Positions 30,445 through 39,725 of a DNA stretch of 64,000 nt are shown here, piece after piece (position 1 is the stretch's first letter; every line of letters starts with the position of its first letter). Below the pieces are notes generated by a model. It worked only from the letters and a program-made list of their open reading frames with translations, did no database searches and was not told where the DNA came from. The DNA comes from Massilia sp. Root418 (GTDB lineage: Bacteria; Pseudomonadota; Gammaproteobacteria; Burkholderiales; Burkholderiaceae_D): assembly GCF_001425265.1 (NCBI RefSeq), contig NZ_LMEC01000026.1, positions 247,392 through 311,391 on the forward strand, given 5' to 3'. The position numbers and the translations under genes were made by a program.

Positions 30445-30534
30445 GGCGGGTTACGGCTGCGCCTAACCCGCCCTACAGGATAACGGAACACATGACCCAC
30501 GTAGGGCGGGTTAGGCCGCAGGCCGTAACCCGCC
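30445..30534. repeat. REP-like inverted pair between ict and the MmgE/PrpD gene
   Basis: Two copies of a palindromic element in opposite orientation lie at 30445-30476 and 30501-30534. Each has the arms GGCGGGTTA and TAACCCGCC with a short GC-rich centre, and GTAGGG or CCCTAC at one side. Together they form a BIME-like unit. The same element occurs at 33828-33915. It may act as a transcript-stability or termination element in the operon. Confidence 0.85.
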
Positions 30535-30549
30535 ATCACCGGAGACGCC

Positions 30550-31914
30550 ATGAACGCCATCAACCACCCAAGCCTGGCCCTGGCCACCTTTGCCGCCACG
30601 CTGCAGTTCGAAACCATCCCGCACGACGTGCTGCGCCGCGCCGAGGATCTGCTGCTGGACTGGGCCGGCTCGGCCCTGGCCGGCAAGGGCGCCCGCCCGG
30701 TGGAAACCATCGCCCGCTACGCCGGGCAGATGGGCGGCGGCCCCAACGCCGGCCCGTGCGAAATCCTGATCTCCCGCACCCACGCCACGCCCATGTTCGC
30801 CGCCATGGTGAACGCCGCCGCCTCCCACTACGCCGAGCAGGACGACGTCCACAACGGCTCCGTGTTCCATCCCGCCGCCGTGGTCTTCCCGGCCGCGCTG
30901 GCGGTGGCGCAGGCGCTGGGCCGCTCCGGGCGCGAGCTGCTGACCGCCGTGGTGGCCGGCTACGAAGTGGGCATCCGCGTTGGGGAATTCCTCGGCCGTC
31001 CGCACTACAAGATCTTCCACACCACCGGCACCGCCGGCACCATCGCCGCCGCAGCGGCGGCAGGCCGCCTGCTCAATCTCACGCCCGAGCAGATGCTGCA
31101 CGCCTTCGGCTCGGCCGGCACCCAGGCCGCCGGCCTGTGGGAATTCCTGCGCGACGCCGCCGACTCCAAGCAGCTCCACACCGCCAAAGCCGCCAGCGAC
31201 GGCCTGATGTCGGCCTACCTCGCCCAGGCCGGCTTCACCGGCGCGCGCCGCATCCTCGAGGGCGCCCAGGGCATGGGCGCCGGCATGACGCAGGACGCCG
31301 ACCCGGCCAAACTGATCGACCGCCTGGGCTTCCGCTGGACGCTGGCCGAAACCTCGTTCAAATTCCACGCCAGCTGCCGCCACACCCACCCCGCCGCCGA
31401 CGCCTTGCAGCAGCTGATGCGCGAGCACGGCCTGGCGCCGGACCAGATCGCTCGCGTGGAGTGCCATGTGCACCAGGGCGCCATCGACGTGCTCGGCCCC
31501 GTGATCAATCCGCAGACGGTGCACCAGGCCAAATTCTCCATGGGCACGGTGCTGGGCCTGATCGCCGAATTCGGCAGCGCCGGCTTGACCGAGTTCGAAT
31601 CGGGCTTCAATGCGCAGCGCGTTGCCCAATTCCGTGGCAAAGTACACATGGTGCTCGATAAAGAGGTTGACCAGGCCTACCCGGCCCGCTGGATAGGCAA
31701 GGTGACCGTGGGCACCACGGATGGCCGCACGCTGCACGGCCGCGTCGACGAACCCAAAGGAGACCCCGGCAATACCCTGAGCCGCACCGAGCTGGAAGAA
31801 AAAGCCGCGCGCCTGGCCGCCTTCAGCGGGGCCGCCACGCCGGCCGAAATGGCCGCCCTGGCCGACAAAATCTGGTCCATCAGCCGCATTAACACTATGG
31901 GAGACCTCTTATGA
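30550..31914 (+). CDS. MmgE/PrpD family protein of the itaconate cluster
   Basis: The 454-residue protein of the 2-methylcitrate dehydratase superfamily has DLLLDWAGSALAGKGARPVE near the N-terminus and AEQDDVHNGSVFHPAAVVFP (about 95-115). Also present are GAGMTQDADPAKLIDRLG, FKFHASCRHTHPAADALQQL and the C-terminal small domain. MmgE/PrpD enzymes dehydrate or isomerise tricarboxylates such as methylcitrate or aconitate. The substrate here is unknown; the Pseudomonas itaconate locus carries the same unassigned gene. Its stop overlaps the start of the lyase gene by 4 bp. Confidence 0.88.
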   Translation: MNAINHPSLALATFAATLQFETIPHDVLRRAEDLLLDWAGSALAGKGARPVETIARYAGQMGGGPNAGPCEILISRTHATPMFAAMVNAAASHYAEQDDVHNGSVFHPAAVVFPAALAVAQALGRSGRELLTAVVAGYEVGIRVGEFLGRPHYKIFHTTGTAGTIAAAAAAGRLLNLTPEQMLHAFGSAGTQAAGLWEFLRDAADSKQLHTAKAASDGLMSAYLAQAGFTGARRILEGAQGMGAGMTQDADPAKLIDRLGFRWTLAETSFKFHASCRHTHPAADALQQLMREHGLAPDQIARVECHVHQGAIDVLGPVINPQTVHQAKFSMGTVLGLIAEFGSAGLTEFESGFNAQRVAQFRGKVHMVLDKEVDQAYPARWIGKVTVGTTDGRTLHGRVDEPKGDPGNTLSRTELEEKAARLAAFSGAATPAEMAALADKIWSISRINTMGDLL

Positions 31915-32768
31915 GCACTGCCGTACATGCTGCCCCACCCGACGCCAGGCTGGCCCTGGCCCATTCCTTCCTGTTTGTCCCCGGCGACCGGCCCGACCGG
32001 TTTGCCAAGGCCTGCGCCTCGGGCGCGGACGCCGTCATCATCGACCTTGAGGACGCGGTAGCGCCCAACGCCAAGGGCACGGCGCGCGACGCGCTGGAAA
32101 ACTGGCTGTCCAGCCCCGAGGGCCGCGCGCCGCACGTGCCGGTGCTGGTGCGCGTGAACTGCGTGAACTCCGGCTGCTTCGGCGACGACCTGATCCTGTG
32201 CCACCGCCCCGGCATCGCCGGCATCGTGCTGCCTAAGGCCGAACGCGTGGCCGACGTGGCCAGCGCCTCGTCCAGCGCGCCGCTGTTCCCCCTGATCGAG
32301 ACCGCGCAGGGCTTCGCCAACATGAGCCAGATCGTGTCTGCGCCGCGCGTGCAGCGGCTGATGTTCGGCGCCATCGACTTCAAGCTTGACATGGGCATCC
32401 ATGGCGACCGCGAAGAGCTGCTCTACTTCCGCTCCCAGATCGTGCTGGCCTCGCGCCTGGCCGGCCTGCGCGCGCCGGTGGACGGCGTCACCCTCGCCAT
32501 CGGCGGCGACGCCACCGAGGACGACGCCCGCCATGCGCACCGCCTGGGCTTCGGCGGCAAGCTGTGCATCCATCCGGACCAGCTGGCCGCCGTCAACCGC
32601 GCCTTCCTGCCGTCCGGCGAGGAAGTGGCGTGGGCGCAGCGCGTGCTGTCGGCCGCCGAGAGCGCGCGCGGCGCGGCCGTGGCGGTGGACGGCAAGATGA
32701 TAGACAAGCCAGTGCTGCTGCTGGCGCAGCGCATCGCCTCCGAGGCGGCGCGAAAGAACCTGCATTAA
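31911..32768 (+). CDS. ccl: Citramalyl-CoA lyase (CitE/HpcH-like)
   Basis: The 285-residue TIM-barrel lyase has FVPGDRPDRFAKACASGADA, the metal-binding IIDLEDAVAPNAKG, VRVNCVNSGCFGDDL, LFPLIETAQGFANM and GGKLCIHPDQLAAVN. In itaconate degradation it splits citramalyl-CoA into acetyl-CoA and pyruvate. It starts in an ATGA overlap with the MmgE/PrpD gene. CitE-like lyases for malyl- or beta-hydroxy-acyl-CoA look alike, so the specificity comes from the cluster. Confidence 0.85.
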   Translation: MSTAVHAAPPDARLALAHSFLFVPGDRPDRFAKACASGADAVIIDLEDAVAPNAKGTARDALENWLSSPEGRAPHVPVLVRVNCVNSGCFGDDLILCHRPGIAGIVLPKAERVADVASASSSAPLFPLIETAQGFANMSQIVSAPRVQRLMFGAIDFKLDMGIHGDREELLYFRSQIVLASRLAGLRAPVDGVTLAIGGDATEDDARHAHRLGFGGKLCIHPDQLAAVNRAFLPSGEEVAWAQRVLSAAESARGAAVAVDGKMIDKPVLLLAQRIASEAARKNLH

Positions 32769-32814
32769 AACCCGCAAGGGGCCGGCAAGAGCCCCTCACC
32801 ACCCTGGAGACACC

Positions 32815-33813
32815 ATGAAACTGCAATCCCTGCTGTTCGCCGCCGCCACCGTCTTTGCGGCCAGCGCCTATGCGCAAAATCCCATCGTCATCAAGTTCAG
32901 CCACGTGGTGGCGGCCGACACGCCGAAAGGCAAAGGCGCGCAAAAATTCAAGGAACTGGCCGAAGCGGCCACCAAGGGACGGGTGAAGATCGAGCTGTAC
33001 CCGAACAGCCAGCTGTACAAGGACAAGGAGGAACTGGAGGCGCTGCAGCTGGGATCGGTGCAGATGCTGGCGCCTTCGCTGTCCAAGTTCGGCCCGCTGG
33101 GCGTGAAGGAATTCGAGGTCTATGACCTGCCCTACATCCTGCCCAGCAAGGCGGCACTGGCGCGCGTGAACGAAGGTCCGGTAGGCAAGGCGCTGCTGAA
33201 GAAGCTGGAGTCCAAGGGCATTGTCGGCCTGGCATTCTGGGACAACGGCTTCAAGGAGATGACCGCCAACAAGCCGCTGCGCAAGCCGGCCGATTTCAAG
33301 GGCACCAAGATGCGCATCCAGTCGTCCAAGGTGCTGGACGCGCAGATGCGGGCGCTGGGCGCCAATCCGCAGGTGCTGGCTTTCTCGGAGGTGTACCAGG
33401 CCATGCAGACCGGCGTGGTGGACGGCAGCGAGAACACGCCGTCCAACATCTACACGCAGAAGGTGCATGAGGTGCAGAAGCACCTGACCGTATCCGACCA
33501 CGGCTACATCGGCTATGCCGTCATCGTGAACAAGAAGTTCTGGGACGCGCTGCCGGCCGACGTGCGCACGTCGCTGGACGGCGCCATGAAGGAAGCCACC
33601 AGGTATGCCAACGACATCGCGCAGAAGGAGAACGACGCCGCGCTGGAGGCCATCCGCAAGTCCGGCAAGACCGAGGTCTACACGCTCACGCCGCAGGAAA
33701 AAGCCGCCTGGCGCGACGCCCTGCTGCCGGTGCAGAAGACCATGGAAGAGCGCATCGGCAAGGAGCTGATCGCCACCTTCAACAAGGAAGCCGCCGCCGC
33801 GGAAGGCAAATAG
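32815..33813 (+). CDS. TRAP transporter DctP-type substrate-binding protein
   Basis: The 332-residue periplasmic protein has a signal peptide ending near residue 21 (SAYA-QN). It carries the DctP family features: IKFSHVVAADTPKGKGAQKF, VKIELYPNSQLYKDKEELEA, the carboxylate-binding region GTKMRIQSSKVLDAQMRALG and VVDGSENTPSNIYTQKVHEV. It would bind a C4-C6 dicarboxylate, probably itaconate or a relative. The DctQ and DctM membrane subunits that it needs are not encoded next to it. The following gene is the convergent LysR regulator. Confidence 0.9.
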   Translation: MKLQSLLFAAATVFAASAYAQNPIVIKFSHVVAADTPKGKGAQKFKELAEAATKGRVKIELYPNSQLYKDKEELEALQLGSVQMLAPSLSKFGPLGVKEFEVYDLPYILPSKAALARVNEGPVGKALLKKLESKGIVGLAFWDNGFKEMTANKPLRKPADFKGTKMRIQSSKVLDAQMRALGANPQVLAFSEVYQAMQTGVVDGSENTPSNIYTQKVHEVQKHLTVSDHGYIGYAVIVNKKFWDALPADVRTSLDGAMKEATRYANDIAQKENDAALEAIRKSGKTEVYTLTPQEKAAWRDALLPVQKTMEERIGKELIATFNKEAAAAEGK

Positions 33814-33827
33814 GCCGCTGGCCGGCC

Positions 33828-33915
33828 GGCGGGTTACGCGCCTGCGGCGCTAACCCGCCCTACGGTCCTACACGGTCTTGTAGGGCGGGTTAGCGGCATC
33901 GCCGCGTAACCCGCC
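33828..33915. repeat. Second REP-like inverted pair, overlapping the LysR 3' end
   Basis: Elements at 33828-33863 and 33880-33915 share the arms GGCGGGTTA and TAACCCGCC with the pair at 30445-30534 and face each other. The pair lies between the convergent dctP-like and LysR genes. The last dozen codons of LysR fall inside the right-hand element. Confidence 0.85.
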
Positions 33916-34809
33916 GTCCACGGACTCCATGCTGCAAATAAAATCCACCAGCTCGCGCGCGTACAGCGGCAGCGCGTCGAGCTTCTGCACCACCACGCTG
34001 CGTTCGCGCACCGCCCACGGCTCCGTCAGTTCCACCAGCGCCAGCTTCATGCCCCGGCTCAAACGCAGGGCGGAAGAATGCGGCAGGATGGCGATCCCCA
34101 CGTTGTTCTCCACCATGCGGCACATGGCCTCGAAGCCGCGCACCTGGATGCGCAGCTGCAGGCGCTGCCCCGCCTCGTGCGCCGCGCGCGCCAGGAAGTG
34201 CTGCAGGGTGCTGCCCTCGTGCAGGCCGATGTGCTGGTAGTCCAGCGTCTCCGCGAAACCGATCTGGCCGCGCCCCGCCAGCGGGTGGTCCGGCGCCGTG
34301 GCCAGCACCAGGCGGTCGGTTGAAAACGGGATGATCTCCAGGCCGGCGCCCTGCACCGGGCCGGCGGCGATGCCGATATCGGCCGTGCCTTCCTGCACGC
34401 CACGGATGATGTCCTGGTTCAGCCGCTCTTCCAGCGCCACGTTCACCTGCGGGTGCACGCCGAGGAAGCGGCCCAGCACTTCCGGCATGAATTCGGTGAC
34501 GGCAGTGGTGTTGGCAAAGATGCGGATGTGGCCCTTGATGCCGTTGTTGTACTGCTGCATTTCGCTTTTCAGGCGTTCCACCAGCTGCATGAACTGCTGC
34601 GCGTGCGCCAGCAGCGTTTCGCCGGCCGGCGACAGCTGCACGCCCTTGTTCTCGCGGTACAGCAGCCGCGTGCCGAAGCGCGCCTCCAGTTCCTTCACCC
34701 GGTTGCTCGCGGCCGCCAGCGACATATGCATGCGCTCGGCGCTGCGGGTGAGGCTTTTCAGCTCGGCGATATGGATGAACAGGCGTAGGTCGGTCAAATC
34801 GAACAGCAT
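33868..34809 (-). CDS. LysR family regulator of the itaconate cluster
   Basis: The 313-residue regulator has an N-terminal winged helix (TDLRLFIHIAELKSLTRSAE, then MHMSLAAASNRVKELEARFG) and a two-lobed ligand domain. It points towards the catabolic operon from its far end. LysR proteins in this position (RipR/ItcR in Pseudomonas) activate the operon in response to itaconate or its CoA ester. The C-terminal residues GDAANPPYKTV are encoded by REP-like DNA, so the original tail has probably been replaced. Confidence 0.87.
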   Translation of the reverse strand: MLFDLTDLRLFIHIAELKSLTRSAERMHMSLAAASNRVKELEARFGTRLLYRENKGVQLSPAGETLLAHAQQFMQLVERLKSEMQQYNNGIKGHIRIFANTTAVTEFMPEVLGRFLGVHPQVNVALEERLNQDIIRGVQEGTADIGIAAGPVQGAGLEIIPFSTDRLVLATAPDHPLAGRGQIGFAETLDYQHIGLHEGSTLQHFLARAAHEAGQRLQLRIQVRGFEAMCRMVENNVGIAILPHSSALRLSRGMKLALVELTEPWAVRERSVVVQKLDALPLYARELVDFICSMESVDGGLRGDAANPPYKTV

Positions 34810-34870
34810 GGCGCTCCTCTGGGCTAAGCGCCGATTCTACGCCGAATAGCCGGCCGCCGCTGTGCCGTCG

Positions 34871-36394
34871 TCAGGGGGCCGGGCGCCAGAAGTAGGTGGC
34901 GACACTGGCCGGCGGGAGGGTCGCGGCATAGCCGCTGGCGCCGGCCCGGACGGTGATGGTGCGCGCTTCGGCGGCGGAGTTGGCGGCGACCAGCACCAGC
35001 GTGCCGTCGCGGTTTTCGAAGGCGGCGGCGTCGACGCCGTCTCTGCCGGGGGGCGTGGCGAGACGCCAGGCGCCGGGGCGCACGAAGCGGCTGGCGTGGG
35101 CCAGGACGTAGTATTCGGGATTGCGCGTGATGGCGCCGCCCTCGCCTACCGTGACCACGCCACGGCAGCCACGGCAGCCGCCGATGCGCGGCCCGCCCTG
35201 CTGGTCCAGCGCGATATTGCCGAACAGGATGCCCCTGGCGGCGCCCGCCGTGGCGGCCTGCACCAGCGTGCGCGCGAAATGCATGAGGTTGTCGCGCCAG
35301 GCGGGCGCCCAGGCGCCGCCCGAGCATTCGGTGAGGTAGCTGTCCTTGCCGGGATGGGCGGCGGCCACGCTGCCCTGCGCGTCCACGCTGCCGGCGTAGC
35401 AGTGCCAGGCCACGCCGGCCACGTAGGAAGCTGCGGCCTTGTCCTGCAGGACCTTGAGCGGCGCTTGCGGGGCGTCGCGGTTGCCGTCCCATTCCAGTAT
35501 CAGGGGGCCGCCTTCGTCCAGCAGCGGGCCGAGGTGCCTGGCGATGAGCTGCACGCGGGCGGCATCGTCGAGGCGCATGCCGGGGGCGTCGCCAGGTTCG
35601 CCGGCGGGATCGTTCTGCAGCGTGATGGCGTGGATGGGGATGCCTTCTTCAAGATATACGTCCGCGTAGCGCTTCAGGTAGCGGGCGTAGGCGTCGAAGG
35701 CCTCGGGCTTCAGCGTGCCTTGCAGCAGGCTGCCGCTGGTCTTCATCCAGCCGGGTGCGCTCGATGGGCTGGCGATCAGTTCGAGATCGGGGTTGCGGGC
35801 AAGCGCGTCCTGCACCAGCGGCAGCAAATAGGCACGGTCGGGGTCGATGGAAAATTGCGCCAGGCCGTCATCGGTCTGGCCGGGCGGCAGGTCGTTGTAG
35901 CTGTACTGGCTGAGCGCGAATTCGTTGGCGCCCAGCGGCAGGCGTGCGACGCTGAGCGCCATGCCGGGGGACGGGCCGAACAGCTCGGCCAGCAGGGACG
36001 GGCGCTGCGCGGGGTCCAGCTTCTCCGCCAGCAGCCAAGCGGACGAGGCGCTCAGCGCCGCGCCGAAGCCGGACATTTGCTGGCGCCGCGCGCCAGGGCC
36101 TGTGGCGATGTCGATCGTGTGCGGGCCTGCCGGCAGCGGTCCGGCGGTGTCCACGCCGGGCGACCAGGGCGTGAGCGCGCGCGGCAGGCTGCCCAGCGGC
36201 AGGTCCGGCTGGCGCTGCAGCAGGCGGGCCTGGTCGCCGGTGGTGAGCCAGGCGGCCACCATGCCCGGCGCCGGCAGGTCCGCAGCAGCGCCGGCGCCGG
36301 CGGCCATTGCCAGGGCAATGGGCAGGACCAGCGCGCACGGCAGCACTGTGCGCCGCGCCCAGGCATGCGTGGTGGCGAAGGCAGCCCCGCGCAT
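34871..36394 (-). CDS. GH30-like glycoside hydrolase with altered acid/base motif
   Basis: The 507-residue exported protein has a signal-like N-terminus (LPCALVLPIALAMAAGAGAA). Its barrel resembles family GH30 (glucosylceramidase or endo-glucanase type): MSGFGAALSASSAWLL, SVARLPLGANEFALSQYSYN and LIASPSSAPGWMKTSGSLL. The nucleophile block TECSGG is present (E356). The acid/base block reads LQNDPAGEPG, with D262 where the family has the Glu of NEP. A C-terminal beta domain (GTLVLVAANSAAEARTITVR) closes the protein. The ATG at 36394 lies 7 bp after the SIMPL gene. The substrate is unknown. Confidence 0.82.
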   Translation of the reverse strand: MRGAAFATTHAWARRTVLPCALVLPIALAMAAGAGAAADLPAPGMVAAWLTTGDQARLLQRQPDLPLGSLPRALTPWSPGVDTAGPLPAGPHTIDIATGPGARRQQMSGFGAALSASSAWLLAEKLDPAQRPSLLAELFGPSPGMALSVARLPLGANEFALSQYSYNDLPPGQTDDGLAQFSIDPDRAYLLPLVQDALARNPDLELIASPSSAPGWMKTSGSLLQGTLKPEAFDAYARYLKRYADVYLEEGIPIHAITLQNDPAGEPGDAPGMRLDDAARVQLIARHLGPLLDEGGPLILEWDGNRDAPQAPLKVLQDKAAASYVAGVAWHCYAGSVDAQGSVAAAHPGKDSYLTECSGGAWAPAWRDNLMHFARTLVQAATAGAARGILFGNIALDQQGGPRIGGCRGCRGVVTVGEGGAITRNPEYYVLAHASRFVRPGAWRLATPPGRDGVDAAAFENRDGTLVLVAANSAAEARTITVRAGASGYAATLPPASVATYFWRPAP

Positions 36395-36401
36395 CACAGC
36401 A

Positions 36402-37127
36402 TCACTTGAAGCGGAACAGCACGTCGACCGACTGCGACATCTTCATCGCGCTCACCATCAGCAGGTCCGCCGGGTCCTGCTCGTTGCGCTTGGTGTTCGC
36501 GCTGTTGCTGTTGCGCGGCCATTCAACCGGCGCCAGCCCGATCGAGCGGGTGATGTTCTTGATCTCGTCCGACGACACGCCGGCCACCGCGCCCACGCGC
36601 TTGCCGAAACCCTTGGCCATGGCGTCGGCCTTGGCGGTGGCTTCGCGCACGGCGTGCTCCGTCAGTTCCGCCTCCACCTTGGCGCGCTCCTTCAGGCCGA
36701 AGGTCGCGGCAAACGCGTCCAGGTTCTGCTTCTTCAGCAGCGGCATCATGATGTCGCGCCATTTGCCCAGGTCGCGCACCACGATGTGGATCGAGCATTT
36801 GATATCGTATTCGGGATCCGACGCGGTGATGCTGGCCTTGCGGATCTGGCGGCGCATGTCGCGCACGTCCACGTCCGCATCCGGCACGCCCTGCTCGGCC
36901 AGCAGCGCGCGGATCTCCAGCACGCGCTCCTGGATCACCGCCACCGCCGCCTCCGCGTTCGCGTCATAAGCCGACACGTCGAAATCGATCTCGCCCAAGT
37001 CCGGCTGCACGTACATGAAGCCGGTGCCGCGCGCGTGGATGAAGGGGTAGGACGGCAGCTCGGCGGCAGCGACGCCTTGCAGGGAAGCCAGCGCAAGCGC
37101 TGCGGCACACAGGGATTTTTTCAGCAT
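36402..37127 (-). CDS. SIMPL domain (DUF541) periplasmic protein
   Basis: The 241-residue protein has a signal peptide (MLKKSLCAAALALASLQGVA, cleaved at AAA-EL) and the SIMPL/26-kDa periplasmic immunogenic family pattern: GTGFMYVQPDLGEIDFDVSA, IRKASITASDPEYDIKCSIH, AVREATAKADAMAKGFGKRV and a C-terminal SMKMSQSVDVLFRF strand. Members are exported and linked to stress tolerance, but no biochemical role is agreed. It is upstream of the GH30-like gene by 7 bp. Confidence 0.87.
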   Translation of the reverse strand: MLKKSLCAAALALASLQGVAAAELPSYPFIHARGTGFMYVQPDLGEIDFDVSAYDANAEAAVAVIQERVLEIRALLAEQGVPDADVDVRDMRRQIRKASITASDPEYDIKCSIHIVVRDLGKWRDIMMPLLKKQNLDAFAATFGLKERAKVEAELTEHAVREATAKADAMAKGFGKRVGAVAGVSSDEIKNITRSIGLAPVEWPRNSNSANTKRNEQDPADLLMVSAMKMSQSVDVLFRFK

Positions 37128-37215
37128 GGCGGCAATATGAAATAGTAAATCGCAAGTATTGCCGAATTAACAAAATTTGGCAACCTGCTTCGGCAAGCTG
37201 CGTCGGCAAGCTGCT

Positions 37216-39101
<1,886 letters not shown>

Positions 39102-39105
<4 letters not shown>

Positions 39106-39725
39106 GAACCGCCTTTTCTCACGTGGTAGGCCACCGCCAGCAGGCGGGAACTGAGCTTGAGATGGCTTTTCTCGGCGGCCGGTATCGAGACCTCGAAGCG
39201 CACCCGGTCTTCCACCACGCGGAAATTGATCACGCTGCCCAGCTCCAGTCCTTCGTCGCTGTCCGTCACGCTGAGCACACCGCCCTGCTGGGCCGCGCGC
39301 AGCACCGCCTGGGGCTTCGGCGCGTCGCCGTCTATGAACACCATGTGCAGGCCGGTCAGCGGCTCACCCTCGCGCAGCGGGCGCACCACCACCGCGCGCG
39401 TGCCCACCAGGCGCCCGGTGGTGATGCGGGCCAGCTCGGCGGCCACGTCGTCCGCGCCCAGCACGCCCACCGTCAGCGGGCCGGCGTCCTGGCCGTTGCC
39501 GAACTCGACGTACCCGAGGAATTTGTAGAGGAAGGCGGCCTTCACATTGCGCTCAACGTTGCCCGGCGGCGCAGGCGGCGCGTCCGCGCCACCGGCCAGG
39601 CAACTCAGCGCCAGGCACAGATAGCAGACCAGCATCAGCCAGCGCGCGCAGGCGAAATCCGCCCAGGTACGGCGCGCCGGAAACGGGAGGGGGCCGGACG
39701 CGCCGGCGGGGATCAGAATCGCCAT
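39102..39725 (-). CDS. YfiR family (DUF4154) periplasmic protein
   Basis: The 207-residue exported protein has a long hydrophobic leader (WLMLVCYLCLALSCLAGGAD). The YfiR pattern follows: VERNVKAAFLYKFLGYVEFG, LTVGVLGADDVAAELARITT, HMVFIDGDAPKPQAVLRAAQ, VLSVTDSDEGLELGSVINF and the closing FEVSIPAAEKSHLKLSSRLL. YfiR proteins repress a partner membrane diguanylate cyclase or kinase from the periplasm. Here the coupled kinase is the likely partner. Its start lies 13 bp inside the end of the TonB receptor gene. Confidence 0.9.
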
